Source of the DNA: Georgenia_B sunbinii
Lineage (GTDB): Bacteria > Actinomycetota > Actinomycetes > Actinomycetales > Actinomycetaceae
NCBI RefSeq assembly: GCF_036421855.1
Contig: NZ_JAZGOK010000001.1
Direction: 5' to 3' (one strand)
DNA length: 64,000 bases
In this document: positions 52,344-61,723 of the stretch, in pieces
How positions within the stretch are numbered: the stretch's first letter is position 1
Layout of the letters: each line of letters starts with the position of its first letter
The notes under the pieces: generated by a model
Databases searched by the model: none
Told to the model about the DNA's origin: nothing
What the model saw: only the letters and a program-made list of their open reading frames with translations
Position numbers and translations under genes: made by a program

Positions 52344-53756
52344 GTGGACTGGTTCATCGCGGACGGCTACGAGCTGGCGCGGCTCGTGCTGCAGCGAGGT
52401 GTCGCGCTGCTGTACGTCATCGCCTTCGTCGCCGTGCTGCGGCAGTTCCCGGCGCTCCTGGGCGAGCGCGGGCTGCTGCCGGTCCCCCGCTTCATCGCGC
52501 GGGTACCCGCGCGCGCCACCCCCAGCCTGTTCCACTGGCGGTACTCCGACCGGCTGCTGCTCGCCGTCGGGTGGCTCGGGCTGGCGCTGGCGGTCGCCGT
52601 CGTCCTCGGGCTGCCGCAGGAGGGGCCGCCGTGGGTCCCGATGCTCGTGTTCCTGGCGCTCTACGGGCTGTACCTGTCGGTGGTCAACGTCGGGCAGGTC
52701 TTCTACGGCTTCGGCTGGGAGTCGCTGCTCCTCGAGGCCGGCTTCCTCGCCGCCTTCCTCGGCTCGGACCAGACCGGCACCCCGCTGATCACCCTCATCG
52801 CCTTCCGGTGGCTGCTGTTCCGGGTAGAATTTGGCGCCGGGATGATCAAGATCCGCGGCGACTCCGTCTGGCGGGACCTCACCGCGCTGCACTACCACCA
52901 CGAGACCCAGCCGATGCCCGGGCCGCTCAGCTGGTTCTTCCACCACCTGCCCGGCCCGCTGCACAAGGTGGAGGTCGCGGCCAACCACGTCACCCAGCTC
53001 GTCGTGCCGTTCCTGCTCTTCGCGCCGCAGCCGGTGGCCACCTGGGCGGCCGGCGTCGTCGTCGTCACCCAGCTGTGGCTGGTGCTGTCGGGGAACTTCG
53101 CCTGGCTCAACTGGATCACCATCGTGCTGGCGTTCGCCGCCGTGGGTGACGACGTCGTCCCGCTGCTCGCCACCGACGAGGCTCGCGGGCCCGCGCCGCT
53201 GTGGTTCGTCGTCGTCGTCATCGCCGTCGGCGGCCTCATGCTCGTGCTCAGCTGGTGGCCAGCGCGCAACCTCGTGGCCAAGCGGCAGAAGATGAACGCC
53301 TCGTTCAACTCGTGGCACCTCATGGGTGCCTACGGCGCCTTCGGGTCGATCACCCGGCGGCGCGAGGAGGTCGTCGTCGAGGGCACGCTGGCGGCCGACC
53401 CCGGCGACGACGACTGGCACGAGTACGTCTTCCGCGCCAAGCCCGGCCCGCCCGGGCGCCTGCCCCGGCAGTACGCGCCCTACCATCTGCGGCTCGACTG
53501 GGGCATGTGGTTCCTCGCGCTGGGCTCGGCCGCACAGCTCGCCTGGTTCCTGCCATTCCTGCAGCGGCTGCTGGCGGCGGACCCACGCACCCTGCGGCTG
53601 CTGCGCCGCGACCCGTTCGACGGCGAGCCGCCGGTGTGGGTGCGCGCGCGGGTCTTCTCCTACCGCTACAGCACCTGGGCCGAGCTCCGCGCCGACGGCG
53701 TGTGGTGGGTCCGGCGCGAGGTCGGCACGCTCATCGGCCCGCAGCGGCGGCGGTGA
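52344..53756 (+). CDS. Lipase-maturation-factor (LMF1)-like membrane protein
   Basis: 470 aa from GTG 52344, 8 nt after GGAGG. Multiple helices; the LMF signature regions RFIARVPARATPSLFHWRYS, FRWLLFRVEFGAGMIKIRGD, WRDLTALHYHHETQPMPGPL and PARNLVAKRQKMNASFNSWH are present, ending with RLDWGMWFLALGS and RARVFSYRYSTW. In animals LMF1 matures lipases in the ER; the bacterial role is unknown. The 169-nt gap before it contains no recognised element. Convergent with the GAP-family gene 3 nt away. Confidence 0.88.
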   Translation: MDWFIADGYELARLVLQRGVALLYVIAFVAVLRQFPALLGERGLLPVPRFIARVPARATPSLFHWRYSDRLLLAVGWLGLALAVAVVLGLPQEGPPWVPMLVFLALYGLYLSVVNVGQVFYGFGWESLLLEAGFLAAFLGSDQTGTPLITLIAFRWLLFRVEFGAGMIKIRGDSVWRDLTALHYHHETQPMPGPLSWFFHHLPGPLHKVEVAANHVTQLVVPFLLFAPQPVATWAAGVVVVTQLWLVLSGNFAWLNWITIVLAFAAVGDDVVPLLATDEARGPAPLWFVVVVIAVGGLMLVLSWWPARNLVAKRQKMNASFNSWHLMGAYGAFGSITRRREEVVVEGTLAADPGDDDWHEYVFRAKPGPPGRLPRQYAPYHLRLDWGMWFLALGSAAQLAWFLPFLQRLLAADPRTLRLLRRDPFDGEPPVWVRARVFSYRYSTWAELRADGVWWVRREVGTLIGPQRRR

Positions 53757-53759
53757 GCG

Positions 53760-54482
53760 TCACAGGGCGTCGACGGCGTTGATGAAGCCGAGGATCTCCG
53801 GTACCCGCACCAGCGCGTCCCGGGCGATGAGGAACCCGACGATCCCGACGATCCATGCGGTGGTCTCGCCGCCGTTCTTCGCCATCCAGCGCGAGATCCG
53901 GTCCAGCAGAGGCGTCACGAGGCGGCGGGCGACGAGGCGCAGCGCGAGCAGCACGAGTGCCGGCAGGATCATCACCAGGCAGTAGGCCGCGAGCACGAGC
54001 ACCCGCTGCGGCCAGCTGAGGTCGGCGGCGCCGATGAGCCCGGTGGCGGCGAGGTAGGGCAGCATCGAGGCGACCTCCACCAGTGCGGCCGCCAGCGCCA
54101 GGCCCATGAGGCCACCGAGGCCGGTGCCCTCCGCCATCGCCCGGTCCCGCCACCGCAGCAGCCGGCCGTTCCCGTCGCGCTTCTTCTTGCCGATGAAGAA
54201 GCTCCACACGACCAGGCCGACACCGACGACGAGCTGTGCCCGCGCGACGACGGGATTGTCCAGCAGCCGGCCGACGTCGCCGAGGAACGTCCCCATCCCA
54301 GCGACGAGGACGAGGCCCAGCAGGAGGTAGAAACCGGCGACCGTCCCGAGGAACACCAGGATCCGCCCGGGCCGCAGCCGCCCGGGAGCGAGGAGGAACC
54401 AGACCGGGATGAGCAGCGTGCCGAAGCTCGTGGAGTCGATGAGGGCGAGCACCCCGAGCGGGGCGAGGAGTTCCAGTGACAT
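53760..54482 (-). CDS. GAP-family membrane protein (Sap/LysE-like fold)
   Basis: 240 aa, ATG 54482. Starts LLAPLGVLALIDSTSFGTLL with IPVWFLLAPGRLRPGRIL, the GAP motif; six membrane helices with a basic central loop (FFIGKKKRDGNGRLLRWRDR). GAP proteins in mycobacteria export cell-envelope glycolipids (Sap) or glycopeptidolipids; substrate here unknown. Divergent from the histidine kinase (118 nt between starts). Confidence 0.85.
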   Translation of the reverse strand: MSLELLAPLGVLALIDSTSFGTLLIPVWFLLAPGRLRPGRILVFLGTVAGFYLLLGLVLVAGMGTFLGDVGRLLDNPVVARAQLVVGVGLVVWSFFIGKKKRDGNGRLLRWRDRAMAEGTGLGGLMGLALAAALVEVASMLPYLAATGLIGAADLSWPQRVLVLAAYCLVMILPALVLLALRLVARRLVTPLLDRISRWMAKNGGETTAWIVGIVGFLIARDALVRVPEILGFINAVDAL

Positions 54483-54600
54483 GACCCCAGCGTGGGCCCG
54501 GCGGCCCGATCGCGGCGTCGGGCATCGGGTGGACCTGGCGCCCTCGCGCATACATCGTTCGACGGACACGCACGGCCGGCCGGTGTGCTGGGATGGTCGC

Positions 54601-55833
54601 GTGGAGATCCTCGACCGGCTGTGGCGCACCCGGGTGCGCGCGACGGAGCGCAGCCGGGACGTCAGCGACGCCGTGCTCACCTTCGCCGGCGGGGCCGCGC
54701 TCGTGGCGGTCGGCGTCGTCGAGACCTGGGGCGCCGTCCCTGGGGCCGTCACCACCTCGCGCTGGTTGTTCCTGCTGCCGCTCGCCGCCATCTGCGCGGT
54801 CATGCTGGTCAAGCGGCGCCACCCGGTCCCCGCCCTCGCCGCCGGCGGGCTCATCTTCGCCGCCGACTACGCGATCGGCGGCAGCCTCGGCGTCATGCTC
54901 GCGATGTTCGACCTCATCTACGCCGCCGCGCTCTACGCCGCGGCGCCCTGGGTGCGCCGCCTGGAGGTCGGCGTCGCGGTGGTCGTGCCCGCGACGACCG
55001 CCGCGGTCTTCGTGGCCACCGGCGACCTGCGCTCGAGCGTCGTCCTCGGGATCCTCGTCTTCGCCATGCTCGGCACCCCGCTGTGGTGGGGACGGTCCGT
55101 GCGGCAGCAGGTCGAGCTCACCCGGATGGCCGCCGCCCGCGCCGGCGACCTCGAACGGCTGGCACAGCTGCGCCAGGAGGAGGTCGTGCGGGAGGAGCGC
55201 ACCCGGATGGCACGCGACCTGCACGACGCCCTCGCCGGCCAGCTGTCGACCATCGCGATCCACGCCGAGGGCATCCTCGCCGTCCCGCAGGCCGACCCGG
55301 CGCGCCGCGACCAGGGCGTCCGGGCGATCCGGACCGCTTCGGTCGCCTCGCTGCGGGAGATGCGCTCGATGATCGGGCTGCTGCGCACCGGGGAGGACGC
55401 CGCGACCTCCCCGGCACGTCTCGCCGAGCTCGACTCCCTCGTCACGCAGGTCGGCGCGCAGGGCCGGCCGGTCGCACTCGCGGTCACCGCGCCGCTGCCC
55501 ACGCTGCCCGCCGCCGTCGATCAAGCGGCGTACCGGATCACGCAGGAGGCACTGACCAACGAGCTCAAGCACGGCGCCGACGGCGAGGTGTCGGTCCGCG
55601 TCACGCCGTCCCCGCAGCTGCTGACCGTCGAGGTCCTTGGCGCGCCGTCGGCCGGGCCGGCGCCGACCTCACCGGCGACCACGCCCGACGGTGTCAGCGC
55701 AGGCATCGGTCTGGTGACGATGCGGGAGCGGGCCGAGGCTCTCGGTGGCACGTTCACGGCTGGCTGGCACGGCCCGTCGGGCAGCTCCCGGTGGCGGGTC
55801 CTGGCCACCATCCCCCTGGAGGAACCGGCATGA
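54601..55833 (+). CDS. Sensor histidine kinase, NarL/DesK type
   Basis: 410 aa from GTG 54601. Five or so N-terminal membrane helices (35-170), coiled linker, HisKA_3 dimer helix with the phosphorylated His in RMARDLHDALAGQLSTIAIH (about residue 207), and an ATPase domain with the N box YRITQEALTNELKHG and G box GIGLVTMRERAEALGG. It autophosphorylates and passes phosphate to the overlapping response regulator. Signal unknown; the sensor has no large external domain, so it may detect membrane state. Confidence 0.93.
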   Translation: MEILDRLWRTRVRATERSRDVSDAVLTFAGGAALVAVGVVETWGAVPGAVTTSRWLFLLPLAAICAVMLVKRRHPVPALAAGGLIFAADYAIGGSLGVMLAMFDLIYAAALYAAAPWVRRLEVGVAVVVPATTAAVFVATGDLRSSVVLGILVFAMLGTPLWWGRSVRQQVELTRMAAARAGDLERLAQLRQEEVVREERTRMARDLHDALAGQLSTIAIHAEGILAVPQADPARRDQGVRAIRTASVASLREMRSMIGLLRTGEDAATSPARLAELDSLVTQVGAQGRPVALAVTAPLPTLPAAVDQAAYRITQEALTNELKHGADGEVSVRVTPSPQLLTVEVLGAPSAGPAPTSPATTPDGVSAGIGLVTMRERAEALGGTFTAGWHGPSGSSRWRVLATIPLEEPA

Positions 55834-56477
55834 CCGTGCGCGTGCTCATCGCCGACGACCACGCGGCCATCCGCAGCGGGCTGCGGTTCATCCTCGACGG
55901 CGCCGCCGACATCGAGGTGGTCGGGGAGGCCGGCGACGGCGCCGCGGCGGTGACCAACGCCCGCGCGCTGCGCCCGGACGTCGTCCTCATGGACATCCGG
56001 ATGCCCGGCACCGACGGCATCGCCGCGACCACCACGATCGTCGAGGAAGGGCTGGCCGAGGTCGTCGTGCTCACCACCTTCGACGTCGACGAGTACGTCT
56101 ACGGCGCGCTGCGCGCCGGCGCGGCCGCGTTCCTCCTCAAGACGGCCGACGCCGTCACGCTCGTCGACGCCGTCCAGCGGGTCGCCGCCGGTGAGGGGGT
56201 GCTCGCGCCGGAAGTGACGCGCCGGCTGCTGCGCACCTTCGCCGAGGCCCCGACCGACCCGCAGCCCGCCGAGGTCCCTGGCGTCGCCGAGCTCACCGAC
56301 CGGGAGCGCGAGGTGCTCGCCGCGCTCGGCCGCGGGCTGTCGAACGCCGAGCTCGCGGCCGAGCTGGTGATCAGCGAGGCCACCGTCAAGACCCACGTGT
56401 CGCGGGTGCTGACCAAGCTCGGCGCCACCTCGCGCCTGCAGGCTGCGATCGTCGCCCGCGAGGCCGGCCTCGCGTAG
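55830..56477 (+). CDS. LuxR/NarL-family response regulator
   Basis: 215 aa, ATG 55830 overlapping the kinase stop (ATGA). Receiver domain: VRVLIADDHAAIRSGLRFIL (acidic pair), phosphorylated Asp in DVVLMDIRMPGTDG, Thr in VVLTTFDVDEYVY, Lys in FLLKTADAVTLV. LuxR-type HTH: LTDREREVLAALGRGLSNAE and LVISEATVKTHVSRVLTKLG. DNA-binding output regulator of the pair; regulated genes unknown. Confidence 0.95.
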   Translation: MTVRVLIADDHAAIRSGLRFILDGAADIEVVGEAGDGAAAVTNARALRPDVVLMDIRMPGTDGIAATTTIVEEGLAEVVVLTTFDVDEYVYGALRAGAAAFLLKTADAVTLVDAVQRVAAGEGVLAPEVTRRLLRTFAEAPTDPQPAEVPGVAELTDREREVLAALGRGLSNAELAAELVISEATVKTHVSRVLTKLGATSRLQAAIVAREAGLA

Positions 56478-56482
56478 CCGGC

Positions 56483-59167
56483 TCAGCCGGTGTTCTGCAG
56501 CCCCGCGGCGATCCCGTTGACCGACAGCAGCAGCAGCCGCTGGATCTCGGCGGCCTCCGCCGGGTCGCGGGTGTCGACGTCGTCGGCCCGCAGTGCGCGC
56601 AGCGCCCGCAGCTGGAGCAGCGAGAGCGCGTCGACGTACGGGTTGCGCAGCTGCACCGCCCGGCCCAGCACTCGGCGGCCCTCGAGCGGCCGGCTGTGGC
56701 CGGTGATGTCCAGCACCCAGCGGGTCGTGAGGTCGAGCTCGTCGAGGACGAGCTCGGTGAGCTCGGGCCGGTCGCCCAGCTCGAGGTACTGGCGGGCGAT
56801 GCGCCGGTCGGTCTTGGCCAGCGACATCTCGACGTTGTCGATGAGGGTGTTGAACAGCGGCCAGTCGCGGTAGGCCTCGCGCAGCACCGCGAGGTCCCCG
56901 ACGGCCTCCAGCGCTGAGCCGAGCCCGAACCAGCCGGTGAGGTTGATCCGTGCCTGCGTCCAGGCGAACACCCACGGGATGGCCCGGAGGTCGTCCAGCG
57001 ACTCCACCGACAGCCCGCGGCGGGCCGGCCGGGAGCCGAGCGGCAGCAGCCCGACCTCCTCCTGCGGCGTCACCTGGGCGAACCACGGCGCGAAGCCCTC
57101 GGCGTGGACCAGCTCGAAGAACCGGGCGCGGGACACCTCGTCCATGGTCGCGGCCACCGGGGCGAAGTGCTTGGCGGCGGTCGCGTTGCGGTCCTCGGTC
57201 GAGGGAGCCAGCGCGAGCAGCGTGGCAGAGGCCACCTGGTCGATGTGCCGAACCGCGATCGCCGCGGTGCCGTACCGGGCGTTGATGACCTCGCCCTGCT
57301 CGGTCACCTTAAACCGGCCGTCGACCGAGTGCGGCGGCTGGGCGAGGATGGCCCGGTTCGCCGGGCCGCCGCCGCGGCCGAGCGCGCCCCCGCGGCCGTG
57401 GAACAGCGTGAGCCGGATGTCGTGGCGCAGCGCCCAGGCGGTGATCTCCTCCTGCGCCTCGTACAGCGCGAGGGTGGCCGCGACCGGGCCGACGTCCTTG
57501 GCAGAGTCGGAGTAGCCGAGCATGACCTCGACCTCGCGGCCGGTAGCCGCCAGCCGGGCCTGCACCTGCGGCAGCTCGAGCATCTCGTCGAGGATGCGCG
57601 GCGCGGCCTGGAGGTCGTCGAAGGTCTCGAACAGCGGGATGACGTCGAGCACCGGTGCCGCCTCCGGGCCGCCGAGCGCGTGCTCGGCGAGCTGGTAGAC
57701 GGCGGCGAGGTCCTCGCTCGTGCGGGTGAAGGAGATGATGTAGCGGTGGCAGGCCGCCTCGCCGTGGCGGCGCTGGATCGCGGCGATCGACCGGAAGGTC
57801 TCGAGGACCTCCTCGGGGGCGACGCTCGGCTCCGGCACCGAGGCCGGGTCGGCGATCCACGCGAGCGTCTGGGCGTGCACCTTGGAGTGCTGGCGCACCT
57901 CCAGCTCGGTGAGGTGGAAGCCGAAGGACTCCACCTGCCAGATGAGGTTCTGCAGCTCACCGTGCGCCTTGCGCAGCGCGCCGGCCTGCCGCAGCGAGTC
58001 CTGCACGGTGCGCAGGTCGGCGAGCAGCTCCTGCGCGTCGGCGTAGGCGAGGTCGGCGTCGCGCTCCCGGGTGGCCGCGAGCCGGGCGGCGGCCACGAGC
58101 ATCACCCGGCGGTGGGGCTCGCGCGGCGAGCGCGCCGCCACCTGGCTGGTGACCTCGTCGGAGAGCTGGCGCTGGGTGGACCACAGGGCCAGCAGCTCCT
58201 CCGACGGCGGCGTGCCGGTCTCGTCGAGGGTCATCGACAGCCCGATACGGGTGGTCTCGCGCTCGAGCGCGACGAGGATGTGCTCCGAGGCGATCGCGGC
58301 AGCCTGCCGGGTGACCTTCGCGGTGACGTTGGGGTTGCCGTCGCGGTCGGCGCCGATCCAGCTGCCGAGCCGCACGAAGGGCGTGGCGCGGGGCGCGTCG
58401 AGTCCCCGGCGGTCACCCTGCAGCCAGTCGTCGGCCTCTCGGTAGACCACCGGCAGGACGTCGAACAGCGTCTGGTCGAAGATCGACATCGCGGTGTAGA
58501 CCTCGTCCACCGGCGACGGCTTGTCCTGCCGCAGGTGGGCGGTGCGCCACATGGTGTCGATCTCGGCGAGCATCCGGCGGCGGATGCGCAGCTGGGCGTG
58601 GGCGCCCAGGCGCGGGTCGTCGGACTCCTCGACCAGCTCGGAGATCCGGCGGATGGTGCCGGAGATCGCACGACGCCGGGCCTCGGTGGGGTGGGCGGTG
58701 AGGACGGGGTGGAACTTCAGCTCGCGCAGCCGGCGGGCCGCCTCCTCCGTCGAGGTCTCGGAGACGAGCCGCTCGTAGGCCCCGGCGAGGGTGTCGGCGC
58801 GGTGCGCCGGGCCGTCGGGGGTGTCGCGCGCCCGCAGCGACCGCACCCGGTGGTACTCCTCGGCGAGGTTGACGAGGTGGAAGTAGCAGGTGAACGCCCG
58901 GGCGACGGCGTCGGCCCGCTCGAGGGTGAACGAGTCGACCAGCTCCTGGGCCTCGCGCAGCTGGCCCTCGCCGTCCGCGTCGACCACCGCCTCGATGGCC
59001 AGCTCGCGCAGCTTCTCGACGTCGGCCAGCAGGCCGGGCCCGCCGTCCTCCTCGAGCACCTGCCCGAGCAGGGCGCCGAGCGTGCGCACATCGGTCCGCA
59101 GGGCATCTGGCATCGCGAGGCGGGCGTTGCTGCGTGCCTCGTCCGGGCTGGAGGTCTGCTTCGTCAT
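56483..59167 (-). CDS. ppc: Phosphoenolpyruvate carboxylase
   Basis: 894 aa, ATG 59167. Active-site His in ELKFHPVLTAHPTEARRR and Lys/Arg in VMLGYSDSAKDVGPVAA, plus the glycine loop FHGRGGALGRGGGPANRAIL and the C-terminal VNGIAAGLQNTG. Fixes HCO3- onto PEP to refill oxaloacetate. The ATG is 7 nt after TAGCCT (59180-59175), so a leaderless transcript is possible. Converges on the two-component system and lies in the block that separates rph from murI. Confidence 0.97.
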   Translation of the reverse strand: MTKQTSSPDEARSNARLAMPDALRTDVRTLGALLGQVLEEDGGPGLLADVEKLRELAIEAVVDADGEGQLREAQELVDSFTLERADAVARAFTCYFHLVNLAEEYHRVRSLRARDTPDGPAHRADTLAGAYERLVSETSTEEAARRLRELKFHPVLTAHPTEARRRAISGTIRRISELVEESDDPRLGAHAQLRIRRRMLAEIDTMWRTAHLRQDKPSPVDEVYTAMSIFDQTLFDVLPVVYREADDWLQGDRRGLDAPRATPFVRLGSWIGADRDGNPNVTAKVTRQAAAIASEHILVALERETTRIGLSMTLDETGTPPSEELLALWSTQRQLSDEVTSQVAARSPREPHRRVMLVAAARLAATRERDADLAYADAQELLADLRTVQDSLRQAGALRKAHGELQNLIWQVESFGFHLTELEVRQHSKVHAQTLAWIADPASVPEPSVAPEEVLETFRSIAAIQRRHGEAACHRYIISFTRTSEDLAAVYQLAEHALGGPEAAPVLDVIPLFETFDDLQAAPRILDEMLELPQVQARLAATGREVEVMLGYSDSAKDVGPVAATLALYEAQEEITAWALRHDIRLTLFHGRGGALGRGGGPANRAILAQPPHSVDGRFKVTEQGEVINARYGTAAIAVRHIDQVASATLLALAPSTEDRNATAAKHFAPVAATMDEVSRARFFELVHAEGFAPWFAQVTPQEEVGLLPLGSRPARRGLSVESLDDLRAIPWVFAWTQARINLTGWFGLGSALEAVGDLAVLREAYRDWPLFNTLIDNVEMSLAKTDRRIARQYLELGDRPELTELVLDELDLTTRWVLDITGHSRPLEGRRVLGRAVQLRNPYVDALSLLQLRALRALRADDVDTRDPAEAAEIQRLLLLSVNGIAAGLQNTG

Positions 59168-59180
59168 GCCGCCCAGGCTA
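59168..59180 (-). promoter_or_regulatory. -10 box at leaderless distance before ppc
   Basis: Minus-strand TAGCCT (59180-59175), seven bases, then ATG 59167. No ribosome site precedes the ATG. Confidence 0.35.
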
Positions 59181-59192
59181 TCGACCGAGGGG

Positions 59193-59969
59193 CTAGATCT
59201 CCCAAGTGGCGCCGGGCTCGGCCAGCCCGATGGGCCCGCCGAAGGCCGACCGCGCCTCGGTGCGGATCGTCTCGGCGTCGTTCCACGGCTGCAGGTGGGT
59301 GAGCACGAGGTGCTTGGCACCTGCCTGGTGCGCGGCCTGACCGGCCCGCAGGCCGGTGAGATGGATGCCACGGACCGCGTCGCGGCCCTCCTGGAAGGCG
59401 GCCTCGCACAGCAGCAGGTCGGCGTCGGCCGCCACCTCGAGCAGCCCGTCGCAGGTGTCGGTGTCGCCGCTGTAGCCGAGCACGACGTCGCCCTCGCCGG
59501 TGGTCGACGGGCCGGTGATCCGCAGCCCGTAGGCCTCGATCGGGTGATTGACCTCACGCGGCTCGATGCGCAGCGGTCCCACCTGGTGGACGCTGCCGGC
59601 GTCGAGCGTCTCGAACTCGAAGGACTCCCCGAGCGACTCGACGGTGTCCATGGTCAGTGCCGCGACCCGCTCCGGCGTCGCCGCCGGGCCCAGCACCCGC
59701 ACCGGCGGCAGCGCGCCGCCCGGCCCGTACCGCAGGTAGACCTCGAGGCCGGTCATGTCCACGACGTGGTCGGCGTGCAGGTGGGAGAGCACGACGGCGT
59801 CGATCAGCGCCGGGTCGAGGTAGCGCATCAGCGACCCGAAGGCCCCCGAGCCGAGGTCGAGCAGGACGTTCCAGGTGCGGTCGCCGTCCGAGGCCTGCAC
59901 GAGGTAGCAGGACGCCGCGGAGCGGGGACCGGACATCGAGCCGGAGCTGCCGACCACGGTGAGCCTCAC
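59193..59969 (-). CDS. Metallo-beta-lactamase fold hydrolase, probable cyclic-nucleotide phosphodiesterase
   Basis: 258 aa from GTG 59969, overlapping the murI stop. MBL motifs: VVLSHLHADHVVDMTGLEVY (HxHxDH), Asp in LGYSGDTDTCDGLL, His in AGAKHLVLTHLQPWND. It resembles RNase Z but the neighbourhood matches Rv1339 of M. tuberculosis, a homologue shown to degrade cAMP. Metal hydrolase in the cytosol; substrate inferred from synteny. Confidence 0.88.
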   Translation of the reverse strand: MRLTVVGSSGSMSGPRSAASCYLVQASDGDRTWNVLLDLGSGAFGSLMRYLDPALIDAVVLSHLHADHVVDMTGLEVYLRYGPGGALPPVRVLGPAATPERVAALTMDTVESLGESFEFETLDAGSVHQVGPLRIEPREVNHPIEAYGLRITGPSTTGEGDVVLGYSGDTDTCDGLLEVAADADLLLCEAAFQEGRDAVRGIHLTGLRAGQAAHQAGAKHLVLTHLQPWNDAETIRTEARSAFGGPIGLAEPGATWEI

Positions 59970-60811
59970 GTGGCGACCTCCAGCTCGGCGTCGCTGTCCA
60001 CGTGGTCGACCTCGGGACCGAGGAACCGGCGGGCCAGGTGGGTGAACGCCGAGCCGTCGCCGGTGGCGAGGAACCGGTGGCGCGGCGGCGGCGCCGACGG
60101 GTCGCGCAGCAGGTCGTGGGCGACGAGCGTGCGGTAGGTGTCCTTGGCGGTCTCCTCCGCGCTCGACACCAGCGTCACCTGGTCACCCATGACGTAGGAG
60201 ATGACGCCGGTGAGCAGCGGGTAGTGGGTGCAGCCGAGGACGAGGGTGTCGACGCCGGCGGCCCGGACCGGCTCGAGGTACTCCCGGGCGGCGGCGAGCA
60301 CCTCCGGGCCGGAGGTGGTGCCGCGCTCGACGAGCTCGACGAAGCGCGGCGCCGCTGCCATCGTCAGCTCGAGGTGCGGCGCGGCGGCGAAGGAGTCGCG
60401 GTAGGCACCCGAACCGATGGTCGCCTCGGTCCCGATGACCCCCACCCGGCCGGTGCGGGTGGCAGCGACGGCGCGGCGCACCGCGGGCTGGATGACCTCG
60501 ACGACGGGCACGCCGGCGCCGACCGCGTACCGCTCGCGCGCGTCGCGCAGCACCGCGGCGGAGGCCGAGTTGCACGCGATGACCAGCGCCTTCACGCCGG
60601 AGGCGACCAGCCGGTCCATGATCTCCAGCGCCATCGCACGGACCTGGGCGATCGGCTTGGTGCCGTACGGGCTGTTGGCGGTGTCGCCGATGTACAGCAG
60701 CGACTCCTGCGGCAGCTGGTCGATGATCGCGCGCGCGACCGTCAGACCTCCGACACCGGAGTCGAAGATCCCGATCGGTGCCCCGTCCACGCTGCCAGAG
60801 CCTAGTGTCAC
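59966..60811 (-). CDS. murI: Glutamate racemase
   Basis: 281 aa from GTG 60811, overlapping the DUF2017 stop as GTGA; a longer frame upstream is antisense noise. IGIFDSGVGGLTVARAII at the N-terminus, first catalytic Cys in ALVIACNSASAAVL, second in TLVLGCTHYPLLTGVI. Makes D-glutamate for peptidoglycan. Overlaps the metallohydrolase gene downstream. Confidence 0.96.
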   Translation of the reverse strand: MTLGSGSVDGAPIGIFDSGVGGLTVARAIIDQLPQESLLYIGDTANSPYGTKPIAQVRAMALEIMDRLVASGVKALVIACNSASAAVLRDARERYAVGAGVPVVEVIQPAVRRAVAATRTGRVGVIGTEATIGSGAYRDSFAAAPHLELTMAAAPRFVELVERGTTSGPEVLAAAREYLEPVRAAGVDTLVLGCTHYPLLTGVISYVMGDQVTLVSSAEETAKDTYRTLVAHDLLRDPSAPPPRHRFLATGDGSAFTHLARRFLGPEVDHVDSDAELEVAT

Positions 60812-61410
60812 CGCGCCTGCCCGGACATCGCCTCGAGCAGTGACTCCTGCCACCAGGTCAGCGCCGCGTACAGGCTGGTGAGCGCGGCGTCGAGCTCGGC
60901 GGCGCTGGTCTGCGGCTCGCCCTGCCCGGCACGCTCGTAGACCCGCTCGGCGTCGTCGTCGGTCGTGATCCCCAGCCGCGACGCGAGCACGAGCCGGACG
61001 TCGGTGATCGCCGAGAGCCAGGCCCGCTCCTGCCCGGCACGGACGATGACGACGCCGGAGCTCGCCGTCAGCGTGCGGTGCACCACCCGCAGGTGGTCGA
61101 CCTTCGTCGCCCGCAACGAGCCCTCGGTCAGCCGGCGCACCTCGGCGGCGAGCTCGTCGTCGTCGGTGCTCGCCGGTGGCAGCAGCCGCGCCAGCGCCGG
61201 GTCGCGCGGCGGCGCGCCGTCGGCGACGTCCCACGCGAGCGCAGCCAGGACCGCGTCGTCACCGGTGGCGTCGGGCGCCGCGGGGCCGTCGTCGTCGACG
61301 TGGGTGCCGAGCAGCTCGCAGGTGTCGGCCACCACCCGGGACAGGATCCGCAGCTCGGAGTCCTCGAGCTCGCAGGCGTAGCCGCCCGGGACGGCGATGA
61401 ACGCGCGCAC
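60808..61410 (-). CDS. DUF2017 protein
   Basis: 200 aa from GTG 61410, one base after the clpS stop (TGACGTG). VRAFIAVPGGYACELEDSEL at the start and SLYAALTWWQESLLEAM near the end are DUF2017 features; it is helical with acidic loops. Always found just after clpS in actinobacteria; role unknown, perhaps linked to Clp proteolysis. Confidence 0.9.
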   Translation of the reverse strand: MRAFIAVPGGYACELEDSELRILSRVVADTCELLGTHVDDDGPAAPDATGDDAVLAALAWDVADGAPPRDPALARLLPPASTDDDELAAEVRRLTEGSLRATKVDHLRVVHRTLTASSGVVIVRAGQERAWLSAITDVRLVLASRLGITTDDDAERVYERAGQGEPQTSAAELDAALTSLYAALTWWQESLLEAMSGQAR

Positions 61411-61411
61411 G

Positions 61412-61723
61412 TCAGCCGTCCTGCTGGGGCGAGAGCGTGGCCCACAGGCCGTAGGTGTGCATCGCCTGCACGTGAACCTCCATGGTCTCCCGCGAGCCCT
61501 CGGCGACGACGGCGCTGCCGTCGTGGTGCACCTGCAGCATGAGGCTGTGCGCCTTCGCCTTGGAGTAGCCGAAGTAGCTGCGGAAGACGTATGTGACATA
61601 GCTCATGAGATTGACCGGGTCGTTCCACACGATCGTGCGCCAGGGCCGCGCCGGGACGGCCTGCTGCTCCTGGTTCACGGTCTGCTCCGGCGCGGTGCGC
61701 GGGGAGGACTTGGTCGCCGACAT
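61412..61723 (-). CDS. clpS: ATP-dependent Clp protease adaptor ClpS
   Basis: 103 aa from ATG 61723; GTG 61729 is in frame but the -10 spacing favours the ATG. ClpS core WRTIVWNDPVNLMSYVTYVF, then FGYSKAKAHSLMLQVHHDGS and GSRETMEVHVQAMHTYGLWA. Binds N-end-rule substrates and delivers them to ClpC/ClpA. First gene of clpS-DUF2017-murI-metallohydrolase; divergent from pncB. Confidence 0.96.
   Translation of the reverse strand: MSATKSSPRTAPEQTVNQEQQAVPARPWRTIVWNDPVNLMSYVTYVFRSYFGYSKAKAHSLMLQVHHDGSAVVAEGSRETMEVHVQAMHTYGLWATLSPQQDG

Noticed and set aside
59193..59969. RNase Z
   Set aside because: Metal motifs fit, but the place between murI and rph in relatives and the overall sequence fit the Rv1339 group better.
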